A DNA stretch of 64,000 nt from Betaproteobacteria bacterium (GCA_016195915.1 JACPYS010000055.1:62001-126000); one strand, 5' to 3'; positions 46,255 to 56,727 are shown, numbered from the stretch's first letter. Notes: generated by a model from the letters alone, not told the origin. Program-made: numbers and translations.

Positions 46255-46809
46255 ATGAAGGCAGATTTTTCTCCAGGCTATTACGGGATCATCAAGGGCA
46301 TCGACACGTTTACCGAGTGGACCGGAAATGCGGTTGCCTGGCTCAGCGTGCCGCTCGTACTCGTCGTGTTCTGGGAGGTGTTTTCGCGCTACGTCCTGGG
46401 GACCCCTACGGACTGGGCCTACGACATGTCTTACATGCTCTATGCGGCGCTCTTCATGCTCGGCTCGCACTTCGCACTCAAGCGCGGCGCCCATATCCGT
46501 ACCGACATGCTGTGGGAAAAATTCTCCTCTACGACCAAAGGCAAGATCGATTTTTACGCGTACATCGTGCTGTTCTTCCCCGGCATGATCCTGCTGTTCG
46601 GGGTCAGCGTCGATGACGCCTGGCGCGCCTTCATGATGGGCGAGCGCTCGGAGCAGACCGTATGGCGCCCGCTGCTCTGGCCGCTGAAGAGCGTGGTACC
46701 GCTGACCGCACTGCTGCTGCTGGTCCAGGGTGTATCCGAGATCATGAAGAGCTGGTTCATGATGCGCACCGGGCAGGAGTTCGAGCACAAGCAGGGGGGC
46801 GAGATATGA
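46255..46809 (+). CDS. TRAP transporter small permease, DctQ family
   Basis: This 184-residue inner-membrane protein has four TM segments, including WLSVPLVLVVFWEVFSRYVLG and FYAYIVLFFPGMILLFGV. DctQ-type motifs are WAYDMSYMLYAALFMLGSHF and KRGAHIRTDML. It pairs with the large permease encoded immediately downstream (ATGA overlap). Confidence 0.9.
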   Translation: MKADFSPGYYGIIKGIDTFTEWTGNAVAWLSVPLVLVVFWEVFSRYVLGTPTDWAYDMSYMLYAALFMLGSHFALKRGAHIRTDMLWEKFSSTTKGKIDFYAYIVLFFPGMILLFGVSVDDAWRAFMMGERSEQTVWRPLLWPLKSVVPLTALLLLVQGVSEIMKSWFMMRTGQEFEHKQGGEI

Positions 46810-48302
46810 CCGGCCAGGAGCTGTTGGGGCTGGTCATGCTGATCGGGATGGTCGGCATAATTTTTGTCGGCTTCCCGATCTCCTTCACGCTGATCATACT
46901 GGCGCTCGCCTTTGGCTGGGTCGGGCTGGGCGACCCGGTCTTCGACCTGGCCTATCTGCAGACACTCGGCATGATGAAGACCGAGGAGCTGGTGGCGATC
47001 CCGCTGTTCATCTTCATGGGTTATCTGACGGAGCAGGCAGGCCTCATGGAACGCCTGTTCCGCGCCTTCCGCGACATGCTCGCACCGGTGCGCGGCTCGC
47101 TCTACCTTGGCGTGATCCTGACGGCAACGGTGTTCGCGATGGCCACCGGCATCGTAGGCGCGGCGGTCACGGTGCTCGGCATCATGGCGGCGCCGATCAT
47201 GATCAAGTCGGGCTACGACGCGCGCATGGCCTCCGGCGCGATTGCGGCCGGGGGCACGCTGGGGATCCTGATCCCGCCCTCGGTGATGCTGATCGTGATG
47301 GGGCCGGTGCTGGGTGTTTCGGTGAGCGACCTGTATGCCGCCGCATTCGGCCCGGGCTTCTTGCTGGCGGGCATGTACATCGTCTATACGCTGGTGCGCA
47401 GCTTCATCAACCCCAAGCTCGGCCCTCCGGTGCCCTACGAGGAACGGGTGCACGACTGGAAGCTCATCGCGAAGGAGGTGTTCCTCGGCATCGTGCCGCT
47501 CGGCCTGCTGATCGGCGCGACGCTCGGTTCGATCTTGGCGGGTATTGCCACGCCGACCGAGGCGGCGGCGGTAGGCGCGATGGGCGCGTTCGTGCTGTCG
47601 GTGGCCTATGGCAAGTTCACTTTCCCGGGACTGAAGTCAGCGTGCGTCAGCACGATGAACACTTCCAGCATGGTGTTGTTCCTCGCGGTCGCGTCGAACA
47701 TCTTCGGCGCGGTGTTCGCGCGGCTCGGTACGGCGCAGTGGATCACCGATACGCTGCTGGCGCTGCCGCTGCCTCCGTTCCTGATGCTGCTGCTGGTGCT
47801 GTTCCTGATCTTCCTCCTCGGCTGGCCGTTCGAGTGGCCCGCCATCATCCTGGTGTTCCTGCCGATCTTCTACCCGGTGGTTGCGGCGTTGAAATACGAC
47901 CTCGTATGGTTCGGCGCGCTGGTCGCGGTGGTGATGCAGACCGCTTTCCTCTCGCCGCCCGTGGCGATGTCGGCCTACTACCTCAAGCAGGTGGTGAAGG
48001 AATGGTCGCTTGCAACCATCTACAAGGGCATGTTCGATTTCATGTGGATCCAGGTGGCCTGCATCCTGATCGTGTTCGCTTTTCCGCAGATTGCCCTGTG
48101 GCTGCCGGACACGCTGAAGGAACAGACTCGCGCCGAGCGCATGTCGCCCCCCAGCGAGCAGCAGTTGAAGGAAGAAGAGGGGATGATGGACGGCGGCTCG
48201 TTGGAGGAGGAGTACAAGACCGACACCGCCCCGGGCTCCGAGGAAGCTGAGGGAAAGCCGGGCGAGAGCGGAAGTCCGGCCGCGGAAAAGGACGCGAAGT
48301 AA
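46806..48302 (+). CDS. TRAP transporter large permease, DctM family, with acidic C-terminal tail
   Basis: This 498-residue membrane protein carries the transport channel (about 11-12 TM helices). Typical motifs are GFPISFTLIILALAFGWVGL, AIPLFIFMGYLTEQAG, GGTLGILIPPSVMLIVMGP and TPTEAAAVGAMGAF. About 55 residues at the C-terminus are hydrophilic and Glu/Gly/Pro-rich, probably disordered in the cytosol and not usual for DctM. ATG 46806 overlaps the DctQ stop. Confidence 0.93.
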   Translation: MTGQELLGLVMLIGMVGIIFVGFPISFTLIILALAFGWVGLGDPVFDLAYLQTLGMMKTEELVAIPLFIFMGYLTEQAGLMERLFRAFRDMLAPVRGSLYLGVILTATVFAMATGIVGAAVTVLGIMAAPIMIKSGYDARMASGAIAAGGTLGILIPPSVMLIVMGPVLGVSVSDLYAAAFGPGFLLAGMYIVYTLVRSFINPKLGPPVPYEERVHDWKLIAKEVFLGIVPLGLLIGATLGSILAGIATPTEAAAVGAMGAFVLSVAYGKFTFPGLKSACVSTMNTSSMVLFLAVASNIFGAVFARLGTAQWITDTLLALPLPPFLMLLLVLFLIFLLGWPFEWPAIILVFLPIFYPVVAALKYDLVWFGALVAVVMQTAFLSPPVAMSAYYLKQVVKEWSLATIYKGMFDFMWIQVACILIVFAFPQIALWLPDTLKEQTRAERMSPPSEQQLKEEEGMMDGGSLEEEYKTDTAPGSEEAEGKPGESGSPAAEKDAK

Positions 48303-48521
48303 GGTCGCGGCCGTTGCTCCCGCGGCGGCTGACCGTGATGTATCTGGCGGAGAAACTGCAGGTCGACGCGCGCAATAGGGCTCGGCCATGGCAACCGTGA
48401 CGTTTCTGTGACAACGAACGTGAAACGCATTTCGAACGGCGAAAGGCATGCCGAGGCGATCCGTGCCATGCTCCACACTGCCGTGACACATGCGGGATAA
48501 GGGGCCGTGCGACAGGCATCG

Positions 48522-49418
48522 ATGCGCCTGGATCTGTTTTCACTGAGGCTATTCATCGCGGTTGCCGAGGAGCGAAGCATTGCGCGGGCCGCCGCGCGCG
48601 AGCACGTCGTCGCCTCGGCCGTCAGCAAGCGCCTGGCCGCGCTGGAATCCGAGACGCGCGTCGCACTTCTCAAACGGCACGCCAAGGGCGTCGATCTCAC
48701 CCCGGCGGGCGCCATGCTGCTTGCGCGCGCCAGAGATATCGTCCGCAGTGTGGAGCTTACCGCGAGCGAAGTCGGTGAATTCGCGACTGACGGCTACGCC
48801 CAGATACGGCTCGCCGCCAACCCTTCGTCGGTTGTCCAGTTCCTGGCCGAGGACCTCGCGGCATTCCTCAAGGCGAATCCGCGCACCAAAATCGATCTCA
48901 CCGAGTTATTCAGTGTCGAGGTGGTACGCGCGGTGGCAGACGGCCAGGCCGACGTGGGAATCTACTGCGCTCCGGTCGCGCCGCACGGCCTGGTGTCGCT
49001 GCCGTACCGGCGCGATGAACTCGTGCTCGCGGTGCCGCGAAGCCACCCGCTGGCGCGCCACCGCACGGTGGATTTCGCAGCCGCCGTCGGCTATGACTTC
49101 GTCGGATTCTTCCCGACACTGTCGATCGAATCGGTGTATCCGGCGCTGGCGAGCCGGGCACACTCCCGGGTGCGCGTGCAGATCGCAAATTTTGACGCCA
49201 CCTGCCGCATGGTGCAGGCTGGACTGGGCATTGCCCTGGTGCCTTTCGGTGCAGCCAGGCCACACTTCACTGGAACCGGACTGCTGTCGGTGCGGCTGAA
49301 AGATGCCTGGGCACGACGCCAGCTGCACCTGTGCTTGCGCGAATCCGATCAGCCACGCGCAAGCGCACGCGAACTGGTCGAGTTCCTTTCGGCACGCGCT
49401 CACGCGTCGAAGCGCTAG
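48522..49418 (+). CDS. LysR-family transcriptional regulator
   Basis: This protein of about 298 residues has an N-terminal winged helix-turn-helix (LRLFIAVAEERSIARAAARE through VSKRLAALESETRVALLKR) and a periplasmic-binding-like effector domain. GTG 48507 could add five residues. It sits between the first TRAP operon and the 2-oxo/hydroxyacid genes in the same orientation, making it the likely local regulator. The effector is unknown. Confidence 0.9.
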   Translation: MRLDLFSLRLFIAVAEERSIARAAAREHVVASAVSKRLAALESETRVALLKRHAKGVDLTPAGAMLLARARDIVRSVELTASEVGEFATDGYAQIRLAANPSSVVQFLAEDLAAFLKANPRTKIDLTELFSVEVVRAVADGQADVGIYCAPVAPHGLVSLPYRRDELVLAVPRSHPLARHRTVDFAAAVGYDFVGFFPTLSIESVYPALASRAHSRVRVQIANFDATCRMVQAGLGIALVPFGAARPHFTGTGLLSVRLKDAWARRQLHLCLRESDQPRASARELVEFLSARAHASKR

Positions 49419-49539
49419 CTGCCTCTCGGCCCCGTGGCGCGTTCGCCATCGCCGTTCGCGATGGCTACCGTGCCGGCATTTCGCTACCCGGCATGTCGAC
49501 ATTCGCCGCAAAATGGTACGGGTGCTCATGGAGGCAGGC

Positions 49540-50460
49540 ATGCGAAGAACCACGCGGCTGCGGCGGCTGATTGCGCGGAACGATATCCTGGTACTGCCCG
49601 GCGTGCATGATGCGCTGGGTGCACGAATCGCGGAGCAGGCGGGTTTCAAGGCCGTCGTCTCGGGGGGCTACAGCGCCACTGCGACGCTGTTGGGACAAGC
49701 CGACAGCTCGCAGCTCTCCTACACGGAGATGGTGGATTACTACGCGCGGCTTTGTGAGGCGACGACGCTGCCGGTACTTTCCGATGCCGACACCGGGTAC
49801 GGCGGCACCACCAACGTCGCGCGCACTGTGCATGGCTACGAGCGCGCCGGCGTCGCGGCGCTGCTGCTCGAGGACCAGGTATTCCCGAAGCGCTGCGGGC
49901 ATTTCTCCGGCAAGGCGGTCGTTCCGGTGCGCGAGTACATCGCCAAGCTCAGGGCGGCGCTCGATGCGCGCACCGACCCCGATCTGATCATCGTCGCGCG
50001 CACTGACGCGCTCGCAGTGAACGGTCTGGATGATGCGATCGAGCGCATGCAGTACGCGCATGAGGCGGGCGCGGATCTTCTGTTCATCGACGCGCTTGAA
50101 ACCACCGAACAGATGCGTCGCTTCAGCATCGAAACGTCGGCGCCGCGCCTCGCGAGCGTCATCGAAGGCGGGCGCACCCCGCAGCTTTCGGCTGCGCAAT
50201 TCGCGGAATTGGGCTTTGCCGCGGTGCTTTTTGCGCTCAGCGCGACCTACGCCTTCGCCCGGACGCTGCAGGAAGTCTATGCAGCGCTCGCTCGCGACGG
50301 CACCACCGCTGCGCTCGCCGATCGTTTCGTGTCCTTTTCCGAGTTCAACGACATTGTCGGGTTGTCGCAACTGCGCGCGCGCGAGAACGACCTCGACGAT
50401 TTTGCCGGGCGGTTGGTCGCCGGAGGCCGCCCGGTTTCCCGCAGATTGAAGGCCGGATGA
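49540..50460 (+). CDS. Isocitrate lyase/PEP mutase family enzyme
   Basis: This 306-residue TIM-barrel enzyme has the superfamily catalytic motif KRCGH in LLEDQVFPKRCGHFSG. The Mg-binding region is LSDADTGYGG, followed by IVARTDALAVNGLDDAIERM. 2-Methylisocitrate lyase, dimethylmalate lyase and oxaloacetate decarboxylase are all possible names; the KRCGH motif favours a lyase. ATG 49540 is preferred for its GGAGG 5 nt upstream over ATG 49513 or 49528. Confidence 0.88.
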   Translation: MRRTTRLRRLIARNDILVLPGVHDALGARIAEQAGFKAVVSGGYSATATLLGQADSSQLSYTEMVDYYARLCEATTLPVLSDADTGYGGTTNVARTVHGYERAGVAALLLEDQVFPKRCGHFSGKAVVPVREYIAKLRAALDARTDPDLIIVARTDALAVNGLDDAIERMQYAHEAGADLLFIDALETTEQMRRFSIETSAPRLASVIEGGRTPQLSAAQFAELGFAAVLFALSATYAFARTLQEVYAALARDGTTAALADRFVSFSEFNDIVGLSQLRARENDLDDFAGRLVAGGRPVSRRLKAG

Positions 50461-50558
50461 GCGCCGACAGGTTCGGATTCGCCTTGAGCGGAACCGACAA
50501 GCGGGCGCGTGTCCCCGGTGCTGCGCGCATTGAGCCGGAATAGATCGGAGGTGAGTTC

Positions 50559-51977
50559 ATGAGCGACATCCCGCATATGGAACAACTGATCGCACGCCAG
50601 CAGGTGAGCGACGCACTGCCCGCGGCACTTTCCCAGGAGTTGCGCGCATTGATGGGCGAACGCATGTCCATCGCCCGGGCCGTGCGCGAGCATCACGGCA
50701 CCGACATCTCGTCGTACCCGGTGACGCCACCCGACGCAGTGGTGTTTCCGCACAGCACCGAGGAGGTCACGGCGATCGTCAAGGCATGCGTGCGCCACCG
50801 CGTGCCAATGATTCCCTTCGGCGTCGGCACGTCGGTAGAAGGTAACGTGCTCGCGCTGCATGGCGGTGTATGTATCGACCTCGGGCAGATGAATCGCGTC
50901 CTCGAGGTAAATGTGGCCGACCTCGACGCCAAGGTCCAGGCCGGGGTCACGCGCAAGCAGCTCAATAGCTACATGCACGACAGCGGTCTGTTTTTTCCCA
51001 TTGATCCGGGCGCGGACGCAACGCTCGGCGGCATGGCCTCCACGCGGGCCTCGGGCACCAACGCCGTGCGCTACGGAACGATGCGCGAGAACGTGATGGG
51101 CCTGACGGTGGTGCTGGCCGACGGGCGCGTAATCCGGACCGGGGGCCGAGCGCGCAAGTCGGCAGCCGGCTACGACCTCACGCGTTTGTTCGTCGGCGCC
51201 GAAGGCACGCTCGGTATCATCACCGAGCTCTTCGTGCGCTTGTACGCCATACCCGAGTCAATGTCGGCCGCGGTGTGCGCCTTCCCGACAGTCAACGACG
51301 CGGTCACTTCGGTGATCGAGGCGATTCAGAACGGGATCCCGATCGCGCGAGTGGAACTGCTCGACGCGCTCACGGTGTCGGCGGTCAACCGCTATAGCAA
51401 GCTGCAGCTGCGTGAGTCGCCGACGCTGTGGTACGAGTTCCACGGCACTGCGCGCGGTGTCGAGGAGCAGGCAACCCAGATGCAGGAGATCGCGAAGGGC
51501 CACGGTGGGCTCGATTTCGACTGGACCACCCGGCCCGAGGACCGCAGCCGCCTGTGGCAGGCGCGCCACGACGCCTATTTCGCCAACCTGCAACTGCGCC
51601 CCGGCAGCCGCATGGTCGCGACCGACGTGTGCGTGCCGATCTCGCGCCTCGCCGAGTGCATCGCCGAAACGCAGAAGGACATCGACAAATCGAGCATACC
51701 GATGCCGATGTTCGGGCACGTCGGCGACGGCAATTTCCATCTCATGATCCTAGTCGATCCGGCCAGCAGTACAGACTTCGAGGAGGCTTGGCAGCTCAAT
51801 GAGCGCCTGGTCCGCCGCGCCCTGGCGATGGGCGGCACCTGCACCGGCGAGCACGGCGTGGGTCTGGGTAAGCGCGAGTTCCTGGTGGAGGAATTCGGCG
51901 AGGGCGTCGAGGTGATGCGCTCGATCAAGCGCGCGCTCGATCCCGATGGCCTGCTCAATCCGGGGAAGGTTCTGTAA
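50559..51977 (+). CDS. FAD-linked oxidase, D-lactate dehydrogenase/GlcD-like
   Basis: This 472-residue flavoprotein has a PCMH-type FAD domain (PVTPPDAVVFPHSTEEV, MIPFGVGTSVEGN, IDPGADATLGGMASTRASGT) and a C-terminal oxidase domain with GHVGDGNFH and TCTGEHGVGLGK. It would oxidise a D-2-hydroxyacid such as D-lactate or glycolate, feeding electrons to the respiratory chain. AGGAGGTGAG lies upstream. It is 15 bp before the 2-oxoacid oxidoreductase gene. Confidence 0.9.
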   Translation: MSDIPHMEQLIARQQVSDALPAALSQELRALMGERMSIARAVREHHGTDISSYPVTPPDAVVFPHSTEEVTAIVKACVRHRVPMIPFGVGTSVEGNVLALHGGVCIDLGQMNRVLEVNVADLDAKVQAGVTRKQLNSYMHDSGLFFPIDPGADATLGGMASTRASGTNAVRYGTMRENVMGLTVVLADGRVIRTGGRARKSAAGYDLTRLFVGAEGTLGIITELFVRLYAIPESMSAAVCAFPTVNDAVTSVIEAIQNGIPIARVELLDALTVSAVNRYSKLQLRESPTLWYEFHGTARGVEEQATQMQEIAKGHGGLDFDWTTRPEDRSRLWQARHDAYFANLQLRPGSRMVATDVCVPISRLAECIAETQKDIDKSSIPMPMFGHVGDGNFHLMILVDPASSTDFEEAWQLNERLVRRALAMGGTCTGEHGVGLGKREFLVEEFGEGVEVMRSIKRALDPDGLLNPGKVL

Positions 51978-51992
51978 GACGAGGAGCAGGCA

Positions 51993-54900
51993 ATGGCACT
52001 AGCGACCGTGTTGCTCGAGGACAAATATGCGCTGGAGAGCGGCCGTGTGTTTCTGACCGGTATCCAGGCGCTCGCACGGCTGCTCATCATGCAGCGCCAG
52101 CGCGACGCTGCCGCCGGGCTGAACACCGCTGGTTTCGTTTCCGGCTACCAGGGTGCGCCGCTCAATCTGGTCGACCAGACGATGCGTCATGCGGAGTCGC
52201 ACCTGAAACGCCATCACGTTCATTTCCAGGCAGGACAGAACGAAGAGCTGGCGATGACCGGCGTCTGGGGGTCACAGCAGGTGACGCTGTTCCAGGGCGC
52301 GCGCTACGATGGCGTATTCGGCATGTGGTACGGGAAATGGGCGGGCCTGGGCCGCTGCGGCGACGTGCTCAATCACGGCAATTCGGCCGGTGCGGCACCT
52401 CGCGGCGGCGTGCTGCTCGTATGCGGCGACGACCACGTCGCGCGCTCCTCGACCATTGCGACGCAGAGCGAGCACATGCTGGTCGCCCCGATGGTGCCGG
52501 TACTTGTGCCGGCCGGGGTGCAGGACTATCTTGATCTCGGTATCCACGGCTGGGCGATGTCACGCTATTCCGGTTCCTGGGTCGGGTTCAAGGCGCTCGA
52601 CGAAACGGTCGAGAGTTCCGCTTCGGTCCACGTAGACCCGCAGCGGATCGAGGTCAAGCTACCCGGGGATTTTGTGCTGCCCGATGGAGGGCTGGGCATT
52701 CGACTTCCGGACCAGCCGCTGCAGATGGAGCGGCGCATCCATGATCAGCGCCTTCCCGCAATCGAGGCCTACGCCCGCGCCAACGGACTCAACCGCATTG
52801 TCATCGACAGTCCACGCGCGCGGCTGGGAATCGCAGCGGCCGGAAAATCCTACCTCGATGTGCGCCAGGCACTCGAGCACCTGGGCATCGATGAACGCGG
52901 CGCCGCCGAAATCGGATTGCGGGTCTGCAAGGTCGGCCTGTCCTGGCCGCTCGAGCCCCAGGGGCTGCGGCAGTTCGCGCAAGGGCTCGAGGAAATCCTG
53001 GTGGTTGAAGAAAAGCGTCCGTTGATCGAGGGGCAGATCAAGGACCAGCTCTACCACTGGCCCTCGCAGCTGCGGCCGCGCGTACTCGGCAAACGCGACG
53101 ATTCCACGGGAGCGGGCGCCTGGCTGCTGTCGCCGAACGGCGAACTCACGCCCGAGCGGATCGCGGAAGTGATCGCAGGCCGCATCGCCCGCTTTCATCG
53201 GAGCGAGGAAATCGAAAAGCGCGTCGCCTGGCTCCGGGAAAAGGAGGAGGCGCTGTCGAAACCGACACTTTCGCAGCAACTGCGGGGTTATCTGTTCGAC
53301 GCCGGCCGGGTGCCGTATTTCTGTTCGGGCTGCCCCCATAACACCTCGACGCGCATTCCCGAAGGAAGCGCCGCCATCGCCGGCGTCGGGTGTCACTTCA
53401 TGGCTACCTACATCTTCCAGGGGACCAAGATTTTCTCCCCCATGGGCGCCGAAGGCGCGGTGTGGGTCGGCCATGCGCCGTTCACCGATGCACGCCACAT
53501 TTTCGCCAACATGGGCGACGGCACGTATCACCATTCCGGGCTGCTCGCGATTCGCGCGGCGGTCACCGCGAACGTCGACATGACCGTAAAGATCCTCTAC
53601 AACGACGCGACGGCAGCGACCGGAGGGCAGCCGCTGCCGGGCCAACTCAATGTCCCCGCGATTACGCGCCAACTTGACGCCGAGGGAGTCAAGCGCATCG
53701 TGGTGGTCACCGACCAGCCGAAAAAATACCCCCCGGGCGAGCGCTTTGCCCCGGGCGTTTCGATCCGTCACCGCGACCAGCTGGACGCAGTGCAGCGGGA
53801 GCTGCGTGAAGAGCATGGCGTGACGGTCATCGTCTACGACCAGACCTGTGCCGCGGAAAAGCGCCGGCGGCGCAAGCGCGGCGCCTTTCCGGACCCGGCG
53901 CGGCGTGCGTTCATTAACACTTTGGTGTGCGAGGGCTGCGGCGACTGCAGCGTCAAGGCCAATTGCGTTTCGATCGCGCCGGTGGAAACCGAGTTCGGCC
54001 GCAAGCGGGTGATCGATCAGTCATCGTGCAACAAGGATTACTCCTGCGTTCGCGGATTCTGTCCCAGCTACGTCACCGTCGAGGGCGGCGCGCTGCGGCG
54101 AAGCCGCGCGCTTGCCATCGTCGACGACGCGGGACTGCCCGAACCGTCGCGCCCCGCGCTCGATCGCCCCTATGGCATCGTGGTTGCCGGTGTCGGCGGC
54201 ACCGGCGTGATTACGATCGGCGCGCTGCTCGGCATGGCCGCGCATCTGGAGGGCAAGGGTGTTTCGGTCCTGGACATGACCGGGGTGGCGCAGAAGGGCG
54301 GCGCAGTGATCACCTACGTCCGCATTGCCGCAGCCCCCGACGCGCTGCATTCGGTGCGCATCGCGGCCGGGGACGCGAATGCCGTCATCGGCTGCGACAT
54401 CGTGGTTGGCGTGGAAAACGCGATCCTGACGAAGATGCGGCGCGGATTCACCCGCGCAGTTTTCAATACCAACCGGCTCGCCACGGTCGCCTTCATCCGC
54501 AATCCGGATCTTCAGACGCCCTGGCCGGCAATGGAGCAGGGCGTTCGCGACACCGTGGGGGAGGATGCGGTTCAATTCGTAAACGCGACGCGCCTGGCAA
54601 CGGCACTGATGGGCGAATCCATTGGTGCCAACGTGTTCATGCTTGGCTTCGCGTGCCAGTCGGGGCTCATTCCGCTGTCGGCCGATGCGCTGCTGCGGGC
54701 AATCGAGATCAACGGCGTGGCGGTTGAGGCGAACCGGCGCGCTTTTCTGTGGGGACGGTTCGCCGCTCACGACCCCGCACGGGTCGAAAGTCTGGTCGCG
54801 CCCGCGGAGACCGCCGTTGCGGCCGACCGGATCATTTCGGCGGACCTCGAGCAGGTCATCGAGCGCCGCGTCGAGTATTTGACGCGCTACCAGGATGCAG

Positions 54901-55505
54901 TCTACGCGACGCGCTATCGCAATCTGGTTGAGCGCGCGCGCAGATCCGAATCGGCTGTCGCCGCGTCGGGCAACGCGCTGACCGATGCGATCGCGCGCAG
55001 CTATTTCACCCTGCTCGCCATCAAGGACGAGTACGAAGTGGCGCGCCTATACACGGAAGGGGATTTCCTGCGCCAGGTGGATGCCGCGTTCGAAGGCGAT
55101 TACCGGTTGCGCTTTCACTTCGCCCCGCCGCTCTGGGCCCGGCCCGATCCCGTCACCGGTGAGCCGGTGAAGCGTGCCTACGGACAGTGGGTGCTGCCGC
55201 TGTTGCGTGCGCTGGCGCGGCTCAAGGCGTTGCGCGGAACGCTGTTGGATCCGTTCGGCTATCTGGCCGAGCGTCGATCCGAACGGCGGCTCGCCGTCGA
55301 TTTCGAGCGGAGCGTGGACGAACTGCTTTCGGGACTCACCGCAGAAAAGCTGGCGCTTGCCGTGGAGATCGCCTCGCTTCCCCTGAGCATGCGCGGTTAT
55401 GGGCACGTCAAGCGCAAGAACATCGACGCCGCGAAACAGCGCGAGGCCGAATTGATTGCGCGCTTCCGCGTGCCCGCGCGCCCTGCGCTGGCGCTCGCAG
55501 CCTGA
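51993..55505 (+). CDS. Indolepyruvate ferredoxin oxidoreductase family protein (fused subunits)
   Basis: This 1170-residue fused 2-oxoacid oxidoreductase has an N-terminal transketolase-like region and a TPP-binding-like region around CSGCPHNTSTRIPEGS and YNDATAATGGQPLPGQLNVP. A cysteine-rich Fe-S segment follows (CEGCGDCSVKANC, then CNKDYSCVRGFC, about residues 646-690). The gamma-type domain starts near IVVAGVGGTGVITIGALLG. Such proteins oxidatively decarboxylate aryl or branched 2-oxoacids to acyl-CoA. Its neighbours supply and interconvert 2-oxo/2-hydroxyacids. Confidence 0.92.
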   Translation: MALATVLLEDKYALESGRVFLTGIQALARLLIMQRQRDAAAGLNTAGFVSGYQGAPLNLVDQTMRHAESHLKRHHVHFQAGQNEELAMTGVWGSQQVTLFQGARYDGVFGMWYGKWAGLGRCGDVLNHGNSAGAAPRGGVLLVCGDDHVARSSTIATQSEHMLVAPMVPVLVPAGVQDYLDLGIHGWAMSRYSGSWVGFKALDETVESSASVHVDPQRIEVKLPGDFVLPDGGLGIRLPDQPLQMERRIHDQRLPAIEAYARANGLNRIVIDSPRARLGIAAAGKSYLDVRQALEHLGIDERGAAEIGLRVCKVGLSWPLEPQGLRQFAQGLEEILVVEEKRPLIEGQIKDQLYHWPSQLRPRVLGKRDDSTGAGAWLLSPNGELTPERIAEVIAGRIARFHRSEEIEKRVAWLREKEEALSKPTLSQQLRGYLFDAGRVPYFCSGCPHNTSTRIPEGSAAIAGVGCHFMATYIFQGTKIFSPMGAEGAVWVGHAPFTDARHIFANMGDGTYHHSGLLAIRAAVTANVDMTVKILYNDATAATGGQPLPGQLNVPAITRQLDAEGVKRIVVVTDQPKKYPPGERFAPGVSIRHRDQLDAVQRELREEHGVTVIVYDQTCAAEKRRRRKRGAFPDPARRAFINTLVCEGCGDCSVKANCVSIAPVETEFGRKRVIDQSSCNKDYSCVRGFCPSYVTVEGGALRRSRALAIVDDAGLPEPSRPALDRPYGIVVAGVGGTGVITIGALLGMAAHLEGKGVSVLDMTGVAQKGGAVITYVRIAAAPDALHSVRIAAGDANAVIGCDIVVGVENAILTKMRRGFTRAVFNTNRLATVAFIRNPDLQTPWPAMEQGVRDTVGEDAVQFVNATRLATALMGESIGANVFMLGFACQSGLIPLSADALLRAIEINGVAVEANRRAFLWGRFAAHDPARVESLVAPAETAVAADRIISADLEQVIERRVEYLTRYQDAVYATRYRNLVERARRSESAVAASGNALTDAIARSYFTLLAIKDEYEVARLYTEGDFLRQVDAAFEGDYRLRFHFAPPLWARPDPVTGEPVKRAYGQWVLPLLRALARLKALRGTLLDPFGYLAERRSERRLAVDFERSVDELLSGLTAEKLALAVEIASLPLSMRGYGHVKRKNIDAAKQREAELIARFRVPARPALALAA

Positions 55506-55578
55506 GAACAGGCGATTCTCGCAGGCTGCAGACGTGGACACCAAGGCGGTGTTCGATCCCGGCACGCATTGCCGGTGG

Positions 55579-56727
55579 CTAGTTGCCCGCAAGGAGATGC
55601 GGACCAATTTCCGCGATCGCGCGCGTGCCGCACAGCCGCATGCTGCGCTCCAGTTCGTCGGCGAGAATCTCGAGCGCGCGCAGCGCGCCCGACTCGCCCG
55701 CCGCCGAAGCCCCGTAGAGCGTAGCGCGCCCGATCATCACCGCCTGCGCCCCGAGTGCGCACGCCTTCAGCGCGTCGCCCCCGCGGCGCACGCCGGAATC
55801 GATCAGCACGGTGAGTTTCGAGCCGACCGCGCGCGCGATCGCGGGGAGTGCGTCCAGCGTGGCAATTGCGCCGTCGAGCTGCCGGCCACCGTGATTCGAC
55901 ACCACCACGCCGTCACAGCCGAGCTGCGCAATGCGCTCTGCGTCGTCCGCGCGCACCACCCCCTTGACGAGGAGCTTGCGCGGCCAGGTGTCGCGCAGCG
56001 CCTTCAGCCGGTTCCAGTCGAACGAAGCGTCGAGGTTTTTGCCAACCCACAGCGCGATGGTGGCTGTGTCCTCGGACTGCGGCACGAAACCCTCGAGATT
56101 TTCCATCCTCGGAACACCGTGGCGGAGCAGGCGCAGCGCCCATGCAGGACGGGAGGCGAAATCCAGGACGTTGCGCCCGGTATAGCGAAACGGCAAGGTG
56201 AACTGATTGCGGAAATCGCGTTCGCGCTTGCCGCCCACCGGCAGGTCCACGGTGACGAGCAGCGCCTCGTACTCGGCCTGCCGCGCTCGCTCGACCAGCT
56301 TCGCCGCGAAATCGTGGTCCTTGAGCGGATAGAGCTGAAACCAGAGCCGGCCGCCCGCTTCGCGCGCGACGCGCTCGATCGATGCGTTCGCCGCGGTGGA
56401 AAGCGTGAACGGGATGCCAAATTTGGCGGCGGCGCGCGCGATCGCGATGTCGGCGTCAGGCCGGCCGAAGCCCGCCGCGCCAACCGGCGAGATGGCGACC
56501 GGGTAGTTCGCGACGCGGCCGAAGAGTTCGAGCTTCGTGTCCACGTTCGCGACGTCCACCAGCACCTTGGGCATCAGGCGCACGCGCTGGAACGCCTCGC
56601 GGTTCGCGCGCAGCGTCGCCTCGTCCTCGGCGCCGCCGTCGAAAAAATCGAATACCGAGCGCGGCAGGCTTCGCTGCGCCAGGCAGCGCAGGTCTTCGAT
56701 GTTGTAGGCGCGGGACAGCTCGGGCAT
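55579..56727 (-). CDS. FMN-dependent alpha-hydroxyacid oxidase/dehydrogenase
   Basis: This 382-residue TIM-barrel flavoenzyme is of the LldD/glycolate-oxidase/mandelate-dehydrogenase family. The N-terminus is YNIEDLRCLAQRSLPRSVFD. The active-site His/Arg are in VVSNHGGRQLDGA, and the FMN phosphate site is LIDSGVRRGGDALKACALGA. ATG 56727 matches the family start. It is convergent with the oxidoreductase and divergent from a TRAP binding protein, giving the organism both D- and L-type 2-hydroxyacid oxidation candidates. Confidence 0.93.
   Translation of the reverse strand: MPELSRAYNIEDLRCLAQRSLPRSVFDFFDGGAEDEATLRANREAFQRVRLMPKVLVDVANVDTKLELFGRVANYPVAISPVGAAGFGRPDADIAIARAAAKFGIPFTLSTAANASIERVAREAGGRLWFQLYPLKDHDFAAKLVERARQAEYEALLVTVDLPVGGKRERDFRNQFTLPFRYTGRNVLDFASRPAWALRLLRHGVPRMENLEGFVPQSEDTATIALWVGKNLDASFDWNRLKALRDTWPRKLLVKGVVRADDAERIAQLGCDGVVVSNHGGRQLDGAIATLDALPAIARAVGSKLTVLIDSGVRRGGDALKACALGAQAVMIGRATLYGASAAGESGALRALEILADELERSMRLCGTRAIAEIGPHLLAGN

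Noticed and set aside
52659..53816. A 385-codon minus-strand frame inside the large oxidoreductase gene
   Set aside because: It lies fully within a continuous 1170-residue protein with conserved cysteine and cofactor motifs; a shadow of high GC content.
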